Shown here piece by piece: positions 8,394 to 17,980 of a DNA stretch of 44,194 nt. Below the pieces are notes generated by a model. It was given only the letters and a program-made list of their open reading frames with translations, had not been told where the DNA came from and ran no database searches. A program made the position numbers and the translations under genes. Each line of letters starts with the position of its first letter. The first letter of the stretch is position 1. The stretch is from Parcubacteria group bacterium GW2011_GWD2_38_12 (GTDB lineage: Bacteria > Patescibacteriota > Minisyncoccia > GWC2-36-17), in contig LBUA01000004.1 in assembly GCA_000992345.1 (NCBI GenBank), forward strand, positions 1-44,194, given 5' to 3'.

Positions 8394-10919
8394 TTAGTTG
8401 GTTTTTGCGTTCAGTCTCCTCATTGCGGCTCTCGCTAAAGAACTCGTAATAAAGATAAACGCCATAATGCCCATTAAAACAACCCAACCTGCCAAAGATA
8501 TTGAACCAAGACTGCCAAAGATGGATGCGGATAAATTTATGGAGTCAATAACGGTGCTTGAAGCCGAAGCCGAAATAATCGGTTGGGTATTGCCAACAAA
8601 ATCTTGATAATTAACAATTATGATAGCTGTTAAAATATCATTTGTCTTAACTTTTAATCCGACTTTCACGCTGAATTTTCTTACTATTTCCTGATTTGCC
8701 GCAACAGAACCCAGATCAACAATCAAACTATTGTCAGTTTTATTAGAAACTGGAAAATCGGATTCAATAAGCTCAACGCCTTCGGGTAAACCGATAGAAA
8801 GTAAAATATTTTTTACCGCAAAATCATTAACATTTTTGATGATTATTGAGTAATTCAACACATCATCCGCTTTGACTTCATTTTCATCAACTGTAAATCT
8901 CAAGGAAATCGGTTTTTGTTTACTGATATATGTTGAAGCACTATTGGAATAAACATTCAAATTTTTCGCAGGAATATAAATTTGAGCTTGATTGGTGATA
9001 GTGCTATTTAATCCGCCCTGAACTTCTGCTACAAAAAACAAGATTGTTGTCTCGCCCGCTCTCAAGCGCAGAGTATTCCAAGCAACAATATTGCCGATAG
9101 AATCATAGCTCGCTCTTGGTGTTGATTCCAGATATTTTAAGGCGCTTGGAATTTGAGTACTAATCCTTAAATTAGACAGTGTCTGACTGCCGATATTCTT
9201 GATATTGATTATATATTTCAATTTATGGCCAATGTCGGAAAAATTTGAAATTTCGTTACCGTTTGGCAGGGTCAAATTTTCAATGGTCTCTGAAATTTCT
9301 ACGACAGAAGCTTGAACCGAAGCCGCAACAACTGTTCCTGCGCTCTGATTTGCATTGTTTGTATTATTTGCAGGCTGACTTGTGATATTTAAAGCCGCTG
9401 CTCCAGTAACAAACATATTTGTCGCGCCACGAGTAATCCCGGCATAATTTTGAGCTACCGGCCTGAAATAATAAATAGTATTATCAGAAAGATTTAAAAT
9501 TGGAATTGTTACCGGCACATAAGAAGCGCCACCGCCGATATTTTGCGAGTTGGTCGAATTAGCCAAAGATCCCGCAGATGTCCCGTATTCAAACCAAGCA
9601 TTAGTTGAAGATCCGTTGGGATTAATCGTTCCGTTTAAATTAGCGGAGGTTCTTGTGATTGCAGTTGCAGAATTTGTAGTCACAAAAGGAGCTAGAGTGT
9701 TGGTTTGTGAAACCGCAGTAGCAAATGACAAGATATTGCCATAGGTCGTGCCTTGTGAATTTTGAGCGACTGCGCGGAAATAATAAGTGGTATTTGAAGA
9801 AAGATTGGAAATATTTGAAGAAACATTTGAAGTTGCGTTACCCGAGCCGATGCTTTGATTTGAAGACACATAAGGGAATGAATTACTGGAAGTTCCATAC
9901 TCAAACCAAGCGGTGGTAAATGAATTATTCGGATTAACTAAAGAATTTAAAGTTGCGGAAGTTGTTAATATCGAATTGGCGGAAAGCGTAGTAACCGTCG
10001 GATTCAAATTAACTGTAGGCAAAATCGCAGTAGCAAATGACAAGATATTGCCATAGGTAGTGCCTTGTGAATTTTGAGCGACTGCGCGGAAATAATAAGT
10101 GGTATTTGAAGAAAGATTGGAAATATAATAAGATGTTGCATTGTTTGAAGCGTTAGAACCGATAACAAATTGGCTTGAGGTTGTATTGTTTAAAAGATTA
10201 GATGAAATCCCATATTCAAACCAAGTGGTTGTTGAAAAACCATTAGGATTAACTTGACCTCTTAAATCAGCAGAGTTCGTCAAGATGTTTGTCGCAAGAT
10301 CGGTTACAACAATCGGAACTGACGCAAGATTGGATATGGAATTACCGCCCACCCTTGCTTTAAGCGTAATATAGCCCTGAGTATCCCATCCGCCTGCGAT
10401 GTTGCCCAAATTCAATCCATTGAAAGATATAATCTCATCTCCGTTTTGACCAAACGGCAAAGCTTGGACCGTATTTGAATTTTGATTTGGATACCATTTC
10501 ACTGAGCCAGAAATAAAATTAAGATTCTGAGATGAAGATAAATTTAAAGCAACGGAATCAAAAATTGCCGAAGCGTTATCTGCCCAGATATTAACAGATA
10601 ATATATGTGTTGTTTGATAAGAACTGGAACTAGGAAAATTAATCCTAATTTTTGTGTTATCGGCAGTAACGCTTGAATTATTGTGATAATAAACAAGTAA
10701 CGCAATCTCTTCGCCTGCATTAGCAGATACAGAAGAACCCCAATTTAAAGTGCCTCTGTCTCTGGTGGAATTTGCAATTCTTAAAGTTTCAAAATCCGAA
10801 GCATTGTTATTAAACTGAGTTGGAGCGGCCTTTATGGAAATCACCGGAATAGTCAAGCCAGCGATTATTGAAATGATTCCTAAAATTGAAAAGATTTTAT
10901 TTAAAATATTTTTAATCAT
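8394..10919 (-). CDS. Large exported protein with repeated fibronectin-III-like domains and C-terminal TM helix
   Basis: Signal-like N-terminus; three ~100-aa repeats (WFEYG...NLSSNTTYYFRAVAQNSQGTTYGNILSFATA); C-terminal hydrophobic segment. Confidence 0.75.
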   Translation of the reverse strand: MIKNILNKIFSILGIISIIAGLTIPVISIKAAPTQFNNNASDFETLRIANSTRDRGTLNWGSSVSANAGEEIALLVYYHNNSSVTADNTKIRINFPSSSSYQTTHILSVNIWADNASAIFDSVALNLSSSQNLNFISGSVKWYPNQNSNTVQALPFGQNGDEIISFNGLNLGNIAGGWDTQGYITLKARVGGNSISNLASVPIVVTDLATNILTNSADLRGQVNPNGFSTTTWFEYGISSNLLNNTTSSQFVIGSNASNNATSYYISNLSSNTTYYFRAVAQNSQGTTYGNILSFATAILPTVNLNPTVTTLSANSILTTSATLNSLVNPNNSFTTAWFEYGTSSNSFPYVSSNQSIGSGNATSNVSSNISNLSSNTTYYFRAVAQNSQGTTYGNILSFATAVSQTNTLAPFVTTNSATAITRTSANLNGTINPNGSSTNAWFEYGTSAGSLANSTNSQNIGGGASYVPVTIPILNLSDNTIYYFRPVAQNYAGITRGATNMFVTGAAALNITSQPANNTNNANQSAGTVVAASVQASVVEISETIENLTLPNGNEISNFSDIGHKLKYIINIKNIGSQTLSNLRISTQIPSALKYLESTPRASYDSIGNIVAWNTLRLRAGETTILFFVAEVQGGLNSTITNQAQIYIPAKNLNVYSNSASTYISKQKPISLRFTVDENEVKADDVLNYSIIIKNVNDFAVKNILLSIGLPEGVELIESDFPVSNKTDNSLIVDLGSVAANQEIVRKFSVKVGLKVKTNDILTAIIIVNYQDFVGNTQPIISASASSTVIDSINLSASIFGSLGSISLAGWVVLMGIMAFIFITSSLARAAMRRLNAKTN

Positions 10920-11063
10920 TTTTTTATTTTTATATTTTCTTATTTATTAATTATGATTTCTTAGAATTCATTCACTCAAAAAACTATATAATATCTGTAG
11001 GTTAATAAATTCTAAGAAATCCGGGCGAAAAGCGTTTTACGCTTCTCGCCCTTATTTTATTTC

Positions 11064-11828
11064 TTACGGCACCGGTGGCGGAACCACAGGACCAGTACCG
11101 CCCCCTCCGGGTACGGGAGGAGGACTTCCGGGACCGCCTCCTGCGCTGGATTGGGATGATTGACGATAAGCGCTACCGCCGGCATACCCAATTGATCCTC
11201 CGACTAAAGCCGCGGCCGCCTTGCATCGGCCGTCTGATTCTGTCCCCCACACTTCTTTATCAAAAATTCCCGTGATGGACATAATAGCCCCGCCAACTAT
11301 AAGCCACGAATTACGCGTGGCTATACCGGCAGTCAATGCCCCGCTACCAAGTCCAGTCGCCCAAGTACCTGCGCTAAAACATTTCGACGCTTGATCTTGA
11401 TTCTGTTTGCCTTGTTTTGCCGATGCTAATGCAGGAGCAGGGAAGACAGGCACCAGATTCATGATATCCCGCCATCCCGCGGTAGCGAAGTGCTCAGCAT
11501 ACCGATTGCCTTTTTTTGCGACGATGGGAATGCCCGAAGGGATGCACCCTTCAACTTTCCGACCCCCTTTCATTGTCTCTACATAAAACGGTTTTTCCGT
11601 CGTATATAGTTCTTCCGTAAGAGGGTTAAAATACTTCTTGTCCAATTTCTTGCCAACCCCTGTTAAAAGCGGGAGTTGACTTTTGACGCAAAGCTCATGC
11701 CGCGGATCTTCTGGTGGCGTATTCACTGGCTCATAAAAAACATTATGAGTAGTGGCACAACCAGCTCCCATAGTAAGGAGGACTAACAATAAAAAACCTA
11801 AACCTCCTCTTTTTGCCATGTGACCCAC
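11064..11828 (-). CDS. Putative lipoprotein with Gly/Pro-rich C-terminus
   Basis: Lipobox-like LLLVLLTMGAGC; C-terminal GGGPGSPPPVPGGGGTGPVVPPPVP; SD GAGGAGGTGGGTCACATG. Confidence 0.6.
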   Translation of the reverse strand: MGHMAKRGGLGFLLLVLLTMGAGCATTHNVFYEPVNTPPEDPRHELCVKSQLPLLTGVGKKLDKKYFNPLTEELYTTEKPFYVETMKGGRKVEGCIPSGIPIVAKKGNRYAEHFATAGWRDIMNLVPVFPAPALASAKQGKQNQDQASKCFSAGTWATGLGSGALTAGIATRNSWLIVGGAIMSITGIFDKEVWGTESDGRCKAAAALVGGSIGYAGGSAYRQSSQSSAGGGPGSPPPVPGGGGTGPVVPPPVP

Positions 11829-11887
11829 CTCCTCTTTTTGTTTTATTTTCAGCGCTTTTGCGCCTTAACTACAAAGAACTGTTTTGC

Positions 11888-11916
11888 AGTATATACTACA
11901 ATCTAAATTCTGTCAA
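11888..11916 (-). promoter_or_regulatory. sigma70-like promoter for the 11064..11828 gene
   Basis: TTGACA-17 nt-TATACT on minus strand. Confidence 0.75.
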
Positions 11917-11950
11917 GCCCCATATAATAACCTTGTGCCAGAACACAAAA

Positions 11951-11986
11951 AAACAGGCATCACCAAATAAATAAAGATGCCTGTTT
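11951..11986 (-). terminator. Rho-independent terminator downstream of the Kef-type transporter
   Basis: minus AAACAGGCATC...GATGCCTGTTTTTTTG. Confidence 0.8.
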
Positions 11987-12000
11987 TATTATATTTTCAT

Positions 12001-13683
12001 CTATCCCAAGGTTGCTAGATCTCGCTCCCGATATTCGCGGAGCCGTGGCAAATCATGATCTTCCGCTATCATATAGGCTATTTGTTGAGCCCCAATAAAA
12101 TGCGGCAAAATAACATAGTCCGCCCCCTCTTCATACAATATTTTCGCTTCCCATTCTTCATTCGCCGTCATCATAACCTTAGGCGGTTTTTTCAACTTTT
12201 CTTCTTTTATGCGCGTCAAAATTGAAATATTATCATTCAAATCCGGCACTGTTGAAATAATTAATTTTGCCTTGAGCATATTCGCATCGTCCTGTATTTC
12301 TTCATCGGACATATCGCCATAAATCACATTGTATCCTTTGATTTCGAGTTTCTTCGCCGTATCAGGATTGAAATCAATAATCTCGGTTTTATCCGCCGGC
12401 AGAACAGAAAGCAAATGTCCGCCTAGACGATGAGAGCCGATCAAGACAAAATGATCCGCCATGTCTTTATGCGCAAGTGGTCTTTCAATAGTAATTTTTC
12501 TCTCAAAAATCTTTAGAAATACAGAGAGATATTTATAAAGCCAATTACCGCCAAGAATCATATATGAAGATATCGTTATCGTTATAATGCCAACCAAGGT
12601 TATTATGGTTACCGATCGCTCATCAATATGACTGACATTTTTGCCAAGTTGCATCAACACAAAACTAAATTCTGAAATTTGCGCCATGCCAAGACCGACA
12701 AAAAATGCCGTCCTTTTTTTATAACCTAAAATTCCCATAATAACTAAAACAATAAGGGGGTTGCCAACCAATATAAATCCGGAAAACGCCAAAACCGGAA
12801 TCCAGATACCCGCCAACGATTCACCGAGAACCAAAGTTGACCCCAAGGTAATAAAAAATACCACTATAAAAAGATCTCTTACCGGCCTGATGCGGGAATG
12901 AATTTGATAATGCTCGGAAGAATAAGACAAAGCGATGCCCGCCAAAAATCCTCCAATCTCCAAAGAAAGCCCAATAAATGACGAAGAAACAAAACTGGCA
13001 ATCCCAAGAGCAAAAGCAATACTGGTTAAAAATAGGAGTTCTTGGGACCTCGCAATAAAGCCTATCAGTTTCGGGAGAATTTTTTTGCCAATAATAATTA
13101 AGACTACAGATAAAATTATTCCTTTTGCAAAGACTATTAATATGGGGGTAAAATTTAAAACATCTCCCTTGGCTCCGATTCCAGCCAAGAACATCAATGC
13201 AAAGAGAGCTATAAAATCCTGCACGAATAAAACACCGATGAGAATTTTGCCATATAAACTGCCCATATCCTTTTTCTCTGATAAGAGTTTTACAACTATA
13301 ATCGTGCTGGAAAATGTTAATGCCAAAGCAATATATAAAGAGACCATGCTGGAAAATCCAATAGCAATAGACAAGAAATACCCGATAATTGCAGTAAAAA
13401 TAACCTGCCCCAATCCGATAATCACAGCCGACTTTCCAATCTGTTTCAATCCCGAAAGATTCATTTCAAGGCCAACCATAAATAAAAGCAAAGTGATGCC
13501 GATTTTTGACATTACCTCTAGAGTTTCCTTGCTATCAAAAGCCAAATATCCAAGAGGTCCTATGATAATCCCGGTTAAAATATAGGCCAAAATACCGCTT
13601 TGGCGGAAAAACATAGCAACAATGGCCAACGCGCTTGCGAGCACCAAAACGACGGAAATTTCCGAAAAAAGAGAGAAAATCAT
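12001..13683 (-). CDS. CPA2 / Kef-type cation:proton antiporter with TrkA-N domain
   Basis: Multi-TM N-terminus, FVLIGSHRLGGHLLSVLPADKTEIIDFNPD; start at MIFSLFSEIS because upstream codons are the repeat leader. Confidence 0.88.
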   Translation of the reverse strand: MIFSLFSEISVVLVLASALAIVAMFFRQSGILAYILTGIIIGPLGYLAFDSKETLEVMSKIGITLLLFMVGLEMNLSGLKQIGKSAVIIGLGQVIFTAIIGYFLSIAIGFSSMVSLYIALALTFSSTIIVVKLLSEKKDMGSLYGKILIGVLFVQDFIALFALMFLAGIGAKGDVLNFTPILIVFAKGIILSVVLIIIGKKILPKLIGFIARSQELLFLTSIAFALGIASFVSSSFIGLSLEIGGFLAGIALSYSSEHYQIHSRIRPVRDLFIVVFFITLGSTLVLGESLAGIWIPVLAFSGFILVGNPLIVLVIMGILGYKKRTAFFVGLGMAQISEFSFVLMQLGKNVSHIDERSVTIITLVGIITITISSYMILGGNWLYKYLSVFLKIFERKITIERPLAHKDMADHFVLIGSHRLGGHLLSVLPADKTEIIDFNPDTAKKLEIKGYNVIYGDMSDEEIQDDANMLKAKLIISTVPDLNDNISILTRIKEEKLKKPPKVMMTANEEWEAKILYEEGADYVILPHFIGAQQIAYMIAEDHDLPRLREYRERDLATLG

Positions 13684-13698
13684 GAAGCATGAAACATG

Positions 13699-13746
13699 CA
13701 ACATGAAACATGAAGTCCGCCGCGGCGGACTTCATGTTTCATGTTG
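13699..13746. repeat. 48-bp perfect palindrome with TCCGCC/GGCGGA core
   Basis: CAACATGAAACATGAAGTCCGCCG/CGGCGGACTTCATGTTTCATGTTG. Confidence 0.95.
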
Positions 13747-13793
13747 AGTGAACATATTATATCACACATTATAAACTTTCTACTTTATAACTT

Positions 13794-14864
13794 TCAACTT
13801 ATTTGCCTGTCCGCCGACAGGCATGACTTGCCGGCGAGCTGTCCGCACGCGCCTTGAATATCTTGCCCGAGACTCTTTCTGATAGTAGCGTTGAATCCAT
13901 TGCTTTTTAAAAACTCCTGAAATTTTCTGGCTTGATTACGAGATGATGGCTTAAACGGGGACTCAATAATCCGCTGTGGCGGATTAAAAACAATCAAATT
14001 CATATGCAAAAGATGAGGATAACCGATACTCCTTAAATAATTAATCAATTCTCTGGCATTTTTCAAGTCATCATTTACTCCGTCAAGTAAAATATACTCA
14101 ATAAATACTTTTCTTTTTGATTTTGAAAGATACTTTTTCAACTCCCCTGCCAAATCCTTGAGGTTATAAGATTTATTGATCGGCATCAAATCACTCCGCA
14201 ATTTATCGTTGGCCGCGTGCAGTGATATTGCAAGGTTCACCTGCGGGAATTCTTTGGCAAACTTCTCAATGCCCGGCAATATACCGCATGTGGAAACCGA
14301 GATGCTTCTTTGTCCAATTCCAAATGCATCTTTATCAATCAAAATCTTTATACTTTCAAAAACATTTTCCAAATTGTTAAAAGGCTCTCCCATTCCCATA
14401 TATACAACATTAGAAATTTTTCCAATGATTTTTTCTTTTCTCATATAACTTTTCCAAAATAAAACTTGCCCCCAAATTTCTTCCGCTGATAAATTCCTTA
14501 TAAATCCACCAGCGCCAGTAGCGCAAAAAGCACATCGCATGGCGCATCCCGCTTGCGTTGAGACACATAAAGACCAATTGTTTTCTATCGCGCCTTCCAT
14601 TAAAACCGTTTCAATTATCTTGTCATCAACCAAATACAAAATCGCTTTATACGCTTTTTTATCGCCAGAAACAAAAACCTCGGATTTTTTAAACGGCATT
14701 ATTTTAAAATTTTTCTCCGATAAATCCCGCAAAATCTTTGGCAATACAGAAATCTCATCAAAAGAAATTATCCCATCTTGAAAAACCGCTTTCTTAATCT
14801 GTTTTAAGCGAAATGCCGGCTGACCCTCATCTTTTAAGAATTTTTCCAGCTTTTTAAAATCCAT
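13794..14864 (-). CDS. rlmN: 23S rRNA (adenine2503-C2)-methyltransferase, radical SAM
   Basis: CVSTQAGCAMRCAFCATGAGGFIRNL; VVYMGMGEPFNN. Confidence 0.95.
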   Translation of the reverse strand: MDFKKLEKFLKDEGQPAFRLKQIKKAVFQDGIISFDEISVLPKILRDLSEKNFKIMPFKKSEVFVSGDKKAYKAILYLVDDKIIETVLMEGAIENNWSLCVSTQAGCAMRCAFCATGAGGFIRNLSAEEIWGQVLFWKSYMRKEKIIGKISNVVYMGMGEPFNNLENVFESIKILIDKDAFGIGQRSISVSTCGILPGIEKFAKEFPQVNLAISLHAANDKLRSDLMPINKSYNLKDLAGELKKYLSKSKRKVFIEYILLDGVNDDLKNARELINYLRSIGYPHLLHMNLIVFNPPQRIIESPFKPSSRNQARKFQEFLKSNGFNATIRKSLGQDIQGACGQLAGKSCLSADRQIS

Positions 14865-14884
14865 AATATTAATTTCAATGCAAT

Positions 14885-15937
14885 TTATAATTTAACAATC
14901 ACTTCCATTATTACCTCCTCACACTCTCTCGCGTTGTTTATTTTCATCAATTGCGCTCTCACTTCACTCGCCCCTTCAAATCCGCGACAATACCACGCCA
15001 AATGTTTTCGCATGTTTATAAACGGCCTTTCCGTAAAAATCATCTCATAATATTTTGCATGTTCTATCGCCACAGTTAATTTTTCTTTTGCACTCGTCTC
15101 TTTCCCGGAAAATATCCACGGATTACCCATTACCGCTCTGCCCACAAGCGCTCCATCTAAACCATACTTTAGCGCTTTTTCTTTTGCTTCGGTGATGTTT
15201 TTTATATCGCCGTTTCCTAAAATAGTTATTTTTGCATCGGTGTCGCGAATAATTTTCGCCATCTCTGCAATTGTTTCCCAATTAGCAACTCCAAAATACA
15301 TTTGCTTGAGCGTTCTTCCGTGAATTGAGATATTAGCCAATCCCATTTCAGTTAAATGTTTTGCCCAATCTTTTGCTTGTTGTAATGAATTATTATCCAC
15401 TCCAATTCTCGTTTTGACTGATACGGGAATCGTTTCGCGCTCCCCACCCAAGCGGAGCATACTATCCATAGCATATTCAACGATATTTTGGGGTAAACCA
15501 AAATCTTCAATTTTTTTTCCTTTAGCCCAATCAGAGATTCCTTGTTTGAGATTAATAACCACTTCTTTTGCTAATTTGGGGTTAGCGATTAAAGACGCGC
15601 CTCCTCCCTGCTTCATAATCGCTTTATCGGGACAACCCATATTAATATCAATGCCATCAAAACCGAGTTCGCATAAAAACGGCGCTATTTTATAAAAATT
15701 TTTGGGGTTTGCGCCAAAAATCTGAGCCACTATCGGCCTTTCATTTGCGCCATAAATCAATCCCTCTGTCAGCACTCGGGCTCCGGCGCAAATTCCGTCA
15801 ACAGGAACAAATTCCGTAAAAATCACATCTGGTTTTGCATATTCGCAAATAATGCGCCTAAAGGCCGCGTCTGTAACGCCATCCATCGGCGCCATACCGA
15901 TAATCGGTTTTTTCAGTTTTTGCCAAAAATTATCCAT
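14885..15937 (-). CDS. tRNA-dihydrouridine synthase family
   Basis: GMAPMDGVTDAAFR; DINMGCPDKAIMKQGGGASL; HGRT. Confidence 0.93.
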   Translation of the reverse strand: MDNFWQKLKKPIIGMAPMDGVTDAAFRRIICEYAKPDVIFTEFVPVDGICAGARVLTEGLIYGANERPIVAQIFGANPKNFYKIAPFLCELGFDGIDINMGCPDKAIMKQGGGASLIANPKLAKEVVINLKQGISDWAKGKKIEDFGLPQNIVEYAMDSMLRLGGERETIPVSVKTRIGVDNNSLQQAKDWAKHLTEMGLANISIHGRTLKQMYFGVANWETIAEMAKIIRDTDAKITILGNGDIKNITEAKEKALKYGLDGALVGRAVMGNPWIFSGKETSAKEKLTVAIEHAKYYEMIFTERPFINMRKHLAWYCRGFEGASEVRAQLMKINNARECEEVIMEVIVKL

Positions 15938-15976
15938 AATCTTAAAAAATAAAAGACTTACTCGGCGCTTTGCCTT

Positions 15977-16351
15977 TCAGTCTTTATTATATCCTTCTAA
16001 ATTTCCAAACACCGGCACCCATAAACTGATTCTGCATTTTGTTTTTGGGCAGAAAACATTTTTACCGCCGTCATCCAGTTCTTTATCATTAAACTTGATA
16101 ACAAACTCGTAATCACATACCGGACACTTCACATCTCTTATGGATTCAATATCGCCGACTAGATTAATTTCTCTGCCTAAAGTCTTTTTTATGGCACAAA
16201 CCATCGCTCCTTCAATCGGCACCCAGATAAATTGCTTGCACCTTGAACAGGTTACATTCCTGCCCCTCAAACTTACATCTCTCATGGAAAGAGTGATCAC
16301 AATCTCATTATCGCATAACGGGCACTTTCCAAACTTCGCAATCACACTCAT
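15977..16351 (-). CDS. Small protein with two zinc-ribbon-like modules
   Basis: CPLCDNE...CSRCKQ and CPVCDYE...CPKTKC; strong SD. Confidence 0.6.
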   Translation of the reverse strand: MSVIAKFGKCPLCDNEIVITLSMRDVSLRGRNVTCSRCKQFIWVPIEGAMVCAIKKTLGREINLVGDIESIRDVKCPVCDYEFVIKFNDKELDDGGKNVFCPKTKCRISLWVPVFGNLEGYNKD

Positions 16352-16411
16352 ATCCTCCTTCTTCCTATTATTTTAAAAAATTTTTCTTTCAATACAACAA
16401 CACTTATTTCT

Positions 16412-16441
16412 AATATAGCAACAACCAAACCGACAAGTCAA
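16412..16441 (-). promoter_or_regulatory. sigma70-like promoter for 15977..16351
   Basis: TTGACT-18-TATATT on minus strand. Confidence 0.6.
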
Positions 16442-16508
16442 ATAAAGATTCCAACACAAAAACCGTCGTCCTACTTCACCCCGCCAAATTTATCATTCCT
16501 ATCCAAAT

Positions 16509-16579
16509 CTGCCGGACCTGGATTCGAACCAAGATAACCTGCTCCAGAGGCAAGTGTCCTACCATTAGACGATCCGGCA
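16509..16579 (-). tRNA. tRNA-Gln(CTG), no encoded CCA
   Basis: TGCCGGATCGTCTAATGGTAGGACACTTGCCTCTGGAGCAGGTTATCTTGGTTCGAATCCAGGTCCGGCAG. Confidence 0.93.
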
Positions 16580-16588
16580 GATTTGGAT

Positions 16589-16824
16589 GGGAATTTTTTA
16601 AAAGCATTGCCACCTTTCCAACTTTTAATATACTTTTCTCTTTAGCGCGCCGATAACATATTATCATGTTCTTCTATGTACACTAATATCAACGGGCATC
16701 TAAACTTCGTTAAACGCATATCGCCATTATTATGTCGAACTAATCTTTCTTGGGAATATAATTCTGTAATACCTATATAATATTTGACTTTTTGACTCTT
16801 TAAAATATATACAAAGCATTTCAT
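16589..16824 (-). pseudogene. GIY-YIG endonuclease-like gene split by one in-frame TAA (16642-16644)
   Basis: MKCFVYILKSQKVKYYIGIT...EEHDNMLSAR*REKYIKSWKGGNAFKKFPSK; the part after the stop carries the typical GIY-YIG tail in the same frame. Confidence 0.75.
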
Positions 16825-16975
16825 AAATTTGGCTGGGCAAGTTAGACAATCTCCCAAATATTTTAAAAATTTACCTGAAGAAATACCAAAAAGCAATCCG
16901 CCCTTCCCTAGTTTTTATAAAAACTGGGGAAGGGCGGAAATTTACTAACAAGCTGACAACTGATTGATTAGCGAG

Positions 16976-17884
16976 CTAATTTTTTAAATGTTTCCTTATG
17001 GCTATGAGACTGCTGATTACTCCTATCCCCACCCCAATTGCAGAAATAATTCCGAAAAACTGAAAAAAGTTTTCTTTAAAATAATTATAAATATCCGCTT
17101 TAGGCAAAAATGCATTTATATACGGAGACGCAAAACTCAACACGGGATAAAATATTGCCACCGTCACAATTGAAGCAATCAAACCATACAGAAATCCTTC
17201 CGCTAAAAATGGCCCGCGAATAAACCAATTTGACGCTCCCACCAATTTCATAATAGAAATTTCCTCGCGCGCCGTGTATATAGCCACCCTAACGGTATTA
17301 AAAGACACCAAAAATGCCACCGTGGAAAACACAATTATTAATGCTAATCCAAGTTGGCGCGTTGTGCTAATAAATCTGGTCAGCCTATTTATCATCGTCT
17401 GATTTTCGTAATAATTGATTTTATCAATCATATCTTTTGCCGATCCGGATTCAAGAAAAGAAACGATATTAGCAAAATTAGAAGGATCTTTCGCTTTAAT
17501 GTTCACGCTGGATGGCAAGGGATTGTCATCCAGCTCGGATAGTGACTGTAAAAGCAAACTGTTATCTTTGTGCCTCTCCTTAAATTTAGAAAGCGCGTCT
17601 TCCTTGGAAATATATTCCACATTTTTCACTATTCCAAGATTATTTAATTCGCTTGTAACTTCAGATATTTTATCTTCAGTCGCATCCTTGGAAAAATAAA
17701 CCGTTATATCAATTTTATTTTGCAATGTCTCAACCGCCACCCTCGTAGTGATTGATAATATCATCAAACTGGAAATTACAAGCAATGTCAAAACCATAAT
17801 AGAAATCGTTGCTGTTGAAAGCCAGCCGTTCCTATAAAAATTTATTGCGCCATTTCTAAAAATTCGTTGAATTGATGCTAACAT
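16976..17884 (-). CDS. ftsX: Cell division protein FtsX (ABC permease)
   Basis: Four TM segments, adjacent to ftsE. Confidence 0.92.
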   Translation of the reverse strand: MLASIQRIFRNGAINFYRNGWLSTATISIMVLTLLVISSLMILSITTRVAVETLQNKIDITVYFSKDATEDKISEVTSELNNLGIVKNVEYISKEDALSKFKERHKDNSLLLQSLSELDDNPLPSSVNIKAKDPSNFANIVSFLESGSAKDMIDKINYYENQTMINRLTRFISTTRQLGLALIIVFSTVAFLVSFNTVRVAIYTAREEISIMKLVGASNWFIRGPFLAEGFLYGLIASIVTVAIFYPVLSFASPYINAFLPKADIYNYFKENFFQFFGIISAIGVGIGVISSLIAIRKHLKN

Positions 17885-17980
17885 AATTTTTAATTTCTAA
17901 TTTTTAAATATCGGGATATTGGAAATTATTTAAAAATTAGGAATTAGATATTAGAAATTCCTTTAATCCGCCGTGGTGGA

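Noticed and set aside
12935-13585. 216-aa plus-strand ORF antisense to the Kef-type gene
   Set aside because: Antisense shadow ORF of a well-supported CDS; low-complexity Lys/Ile/Pro composition.
16642-16644. TAA recoding (alternative genetic code)
   Set aside because: Both prfA and prfB look functional and other CDSs end normally; a simple nonsense mutation is more likely.
16476-16667. 63-aa minus-strand ORF across tRNA-Gln
   Set aside because: Wrong frame relative to the GIY-YIG gene and runs through the tRNA.
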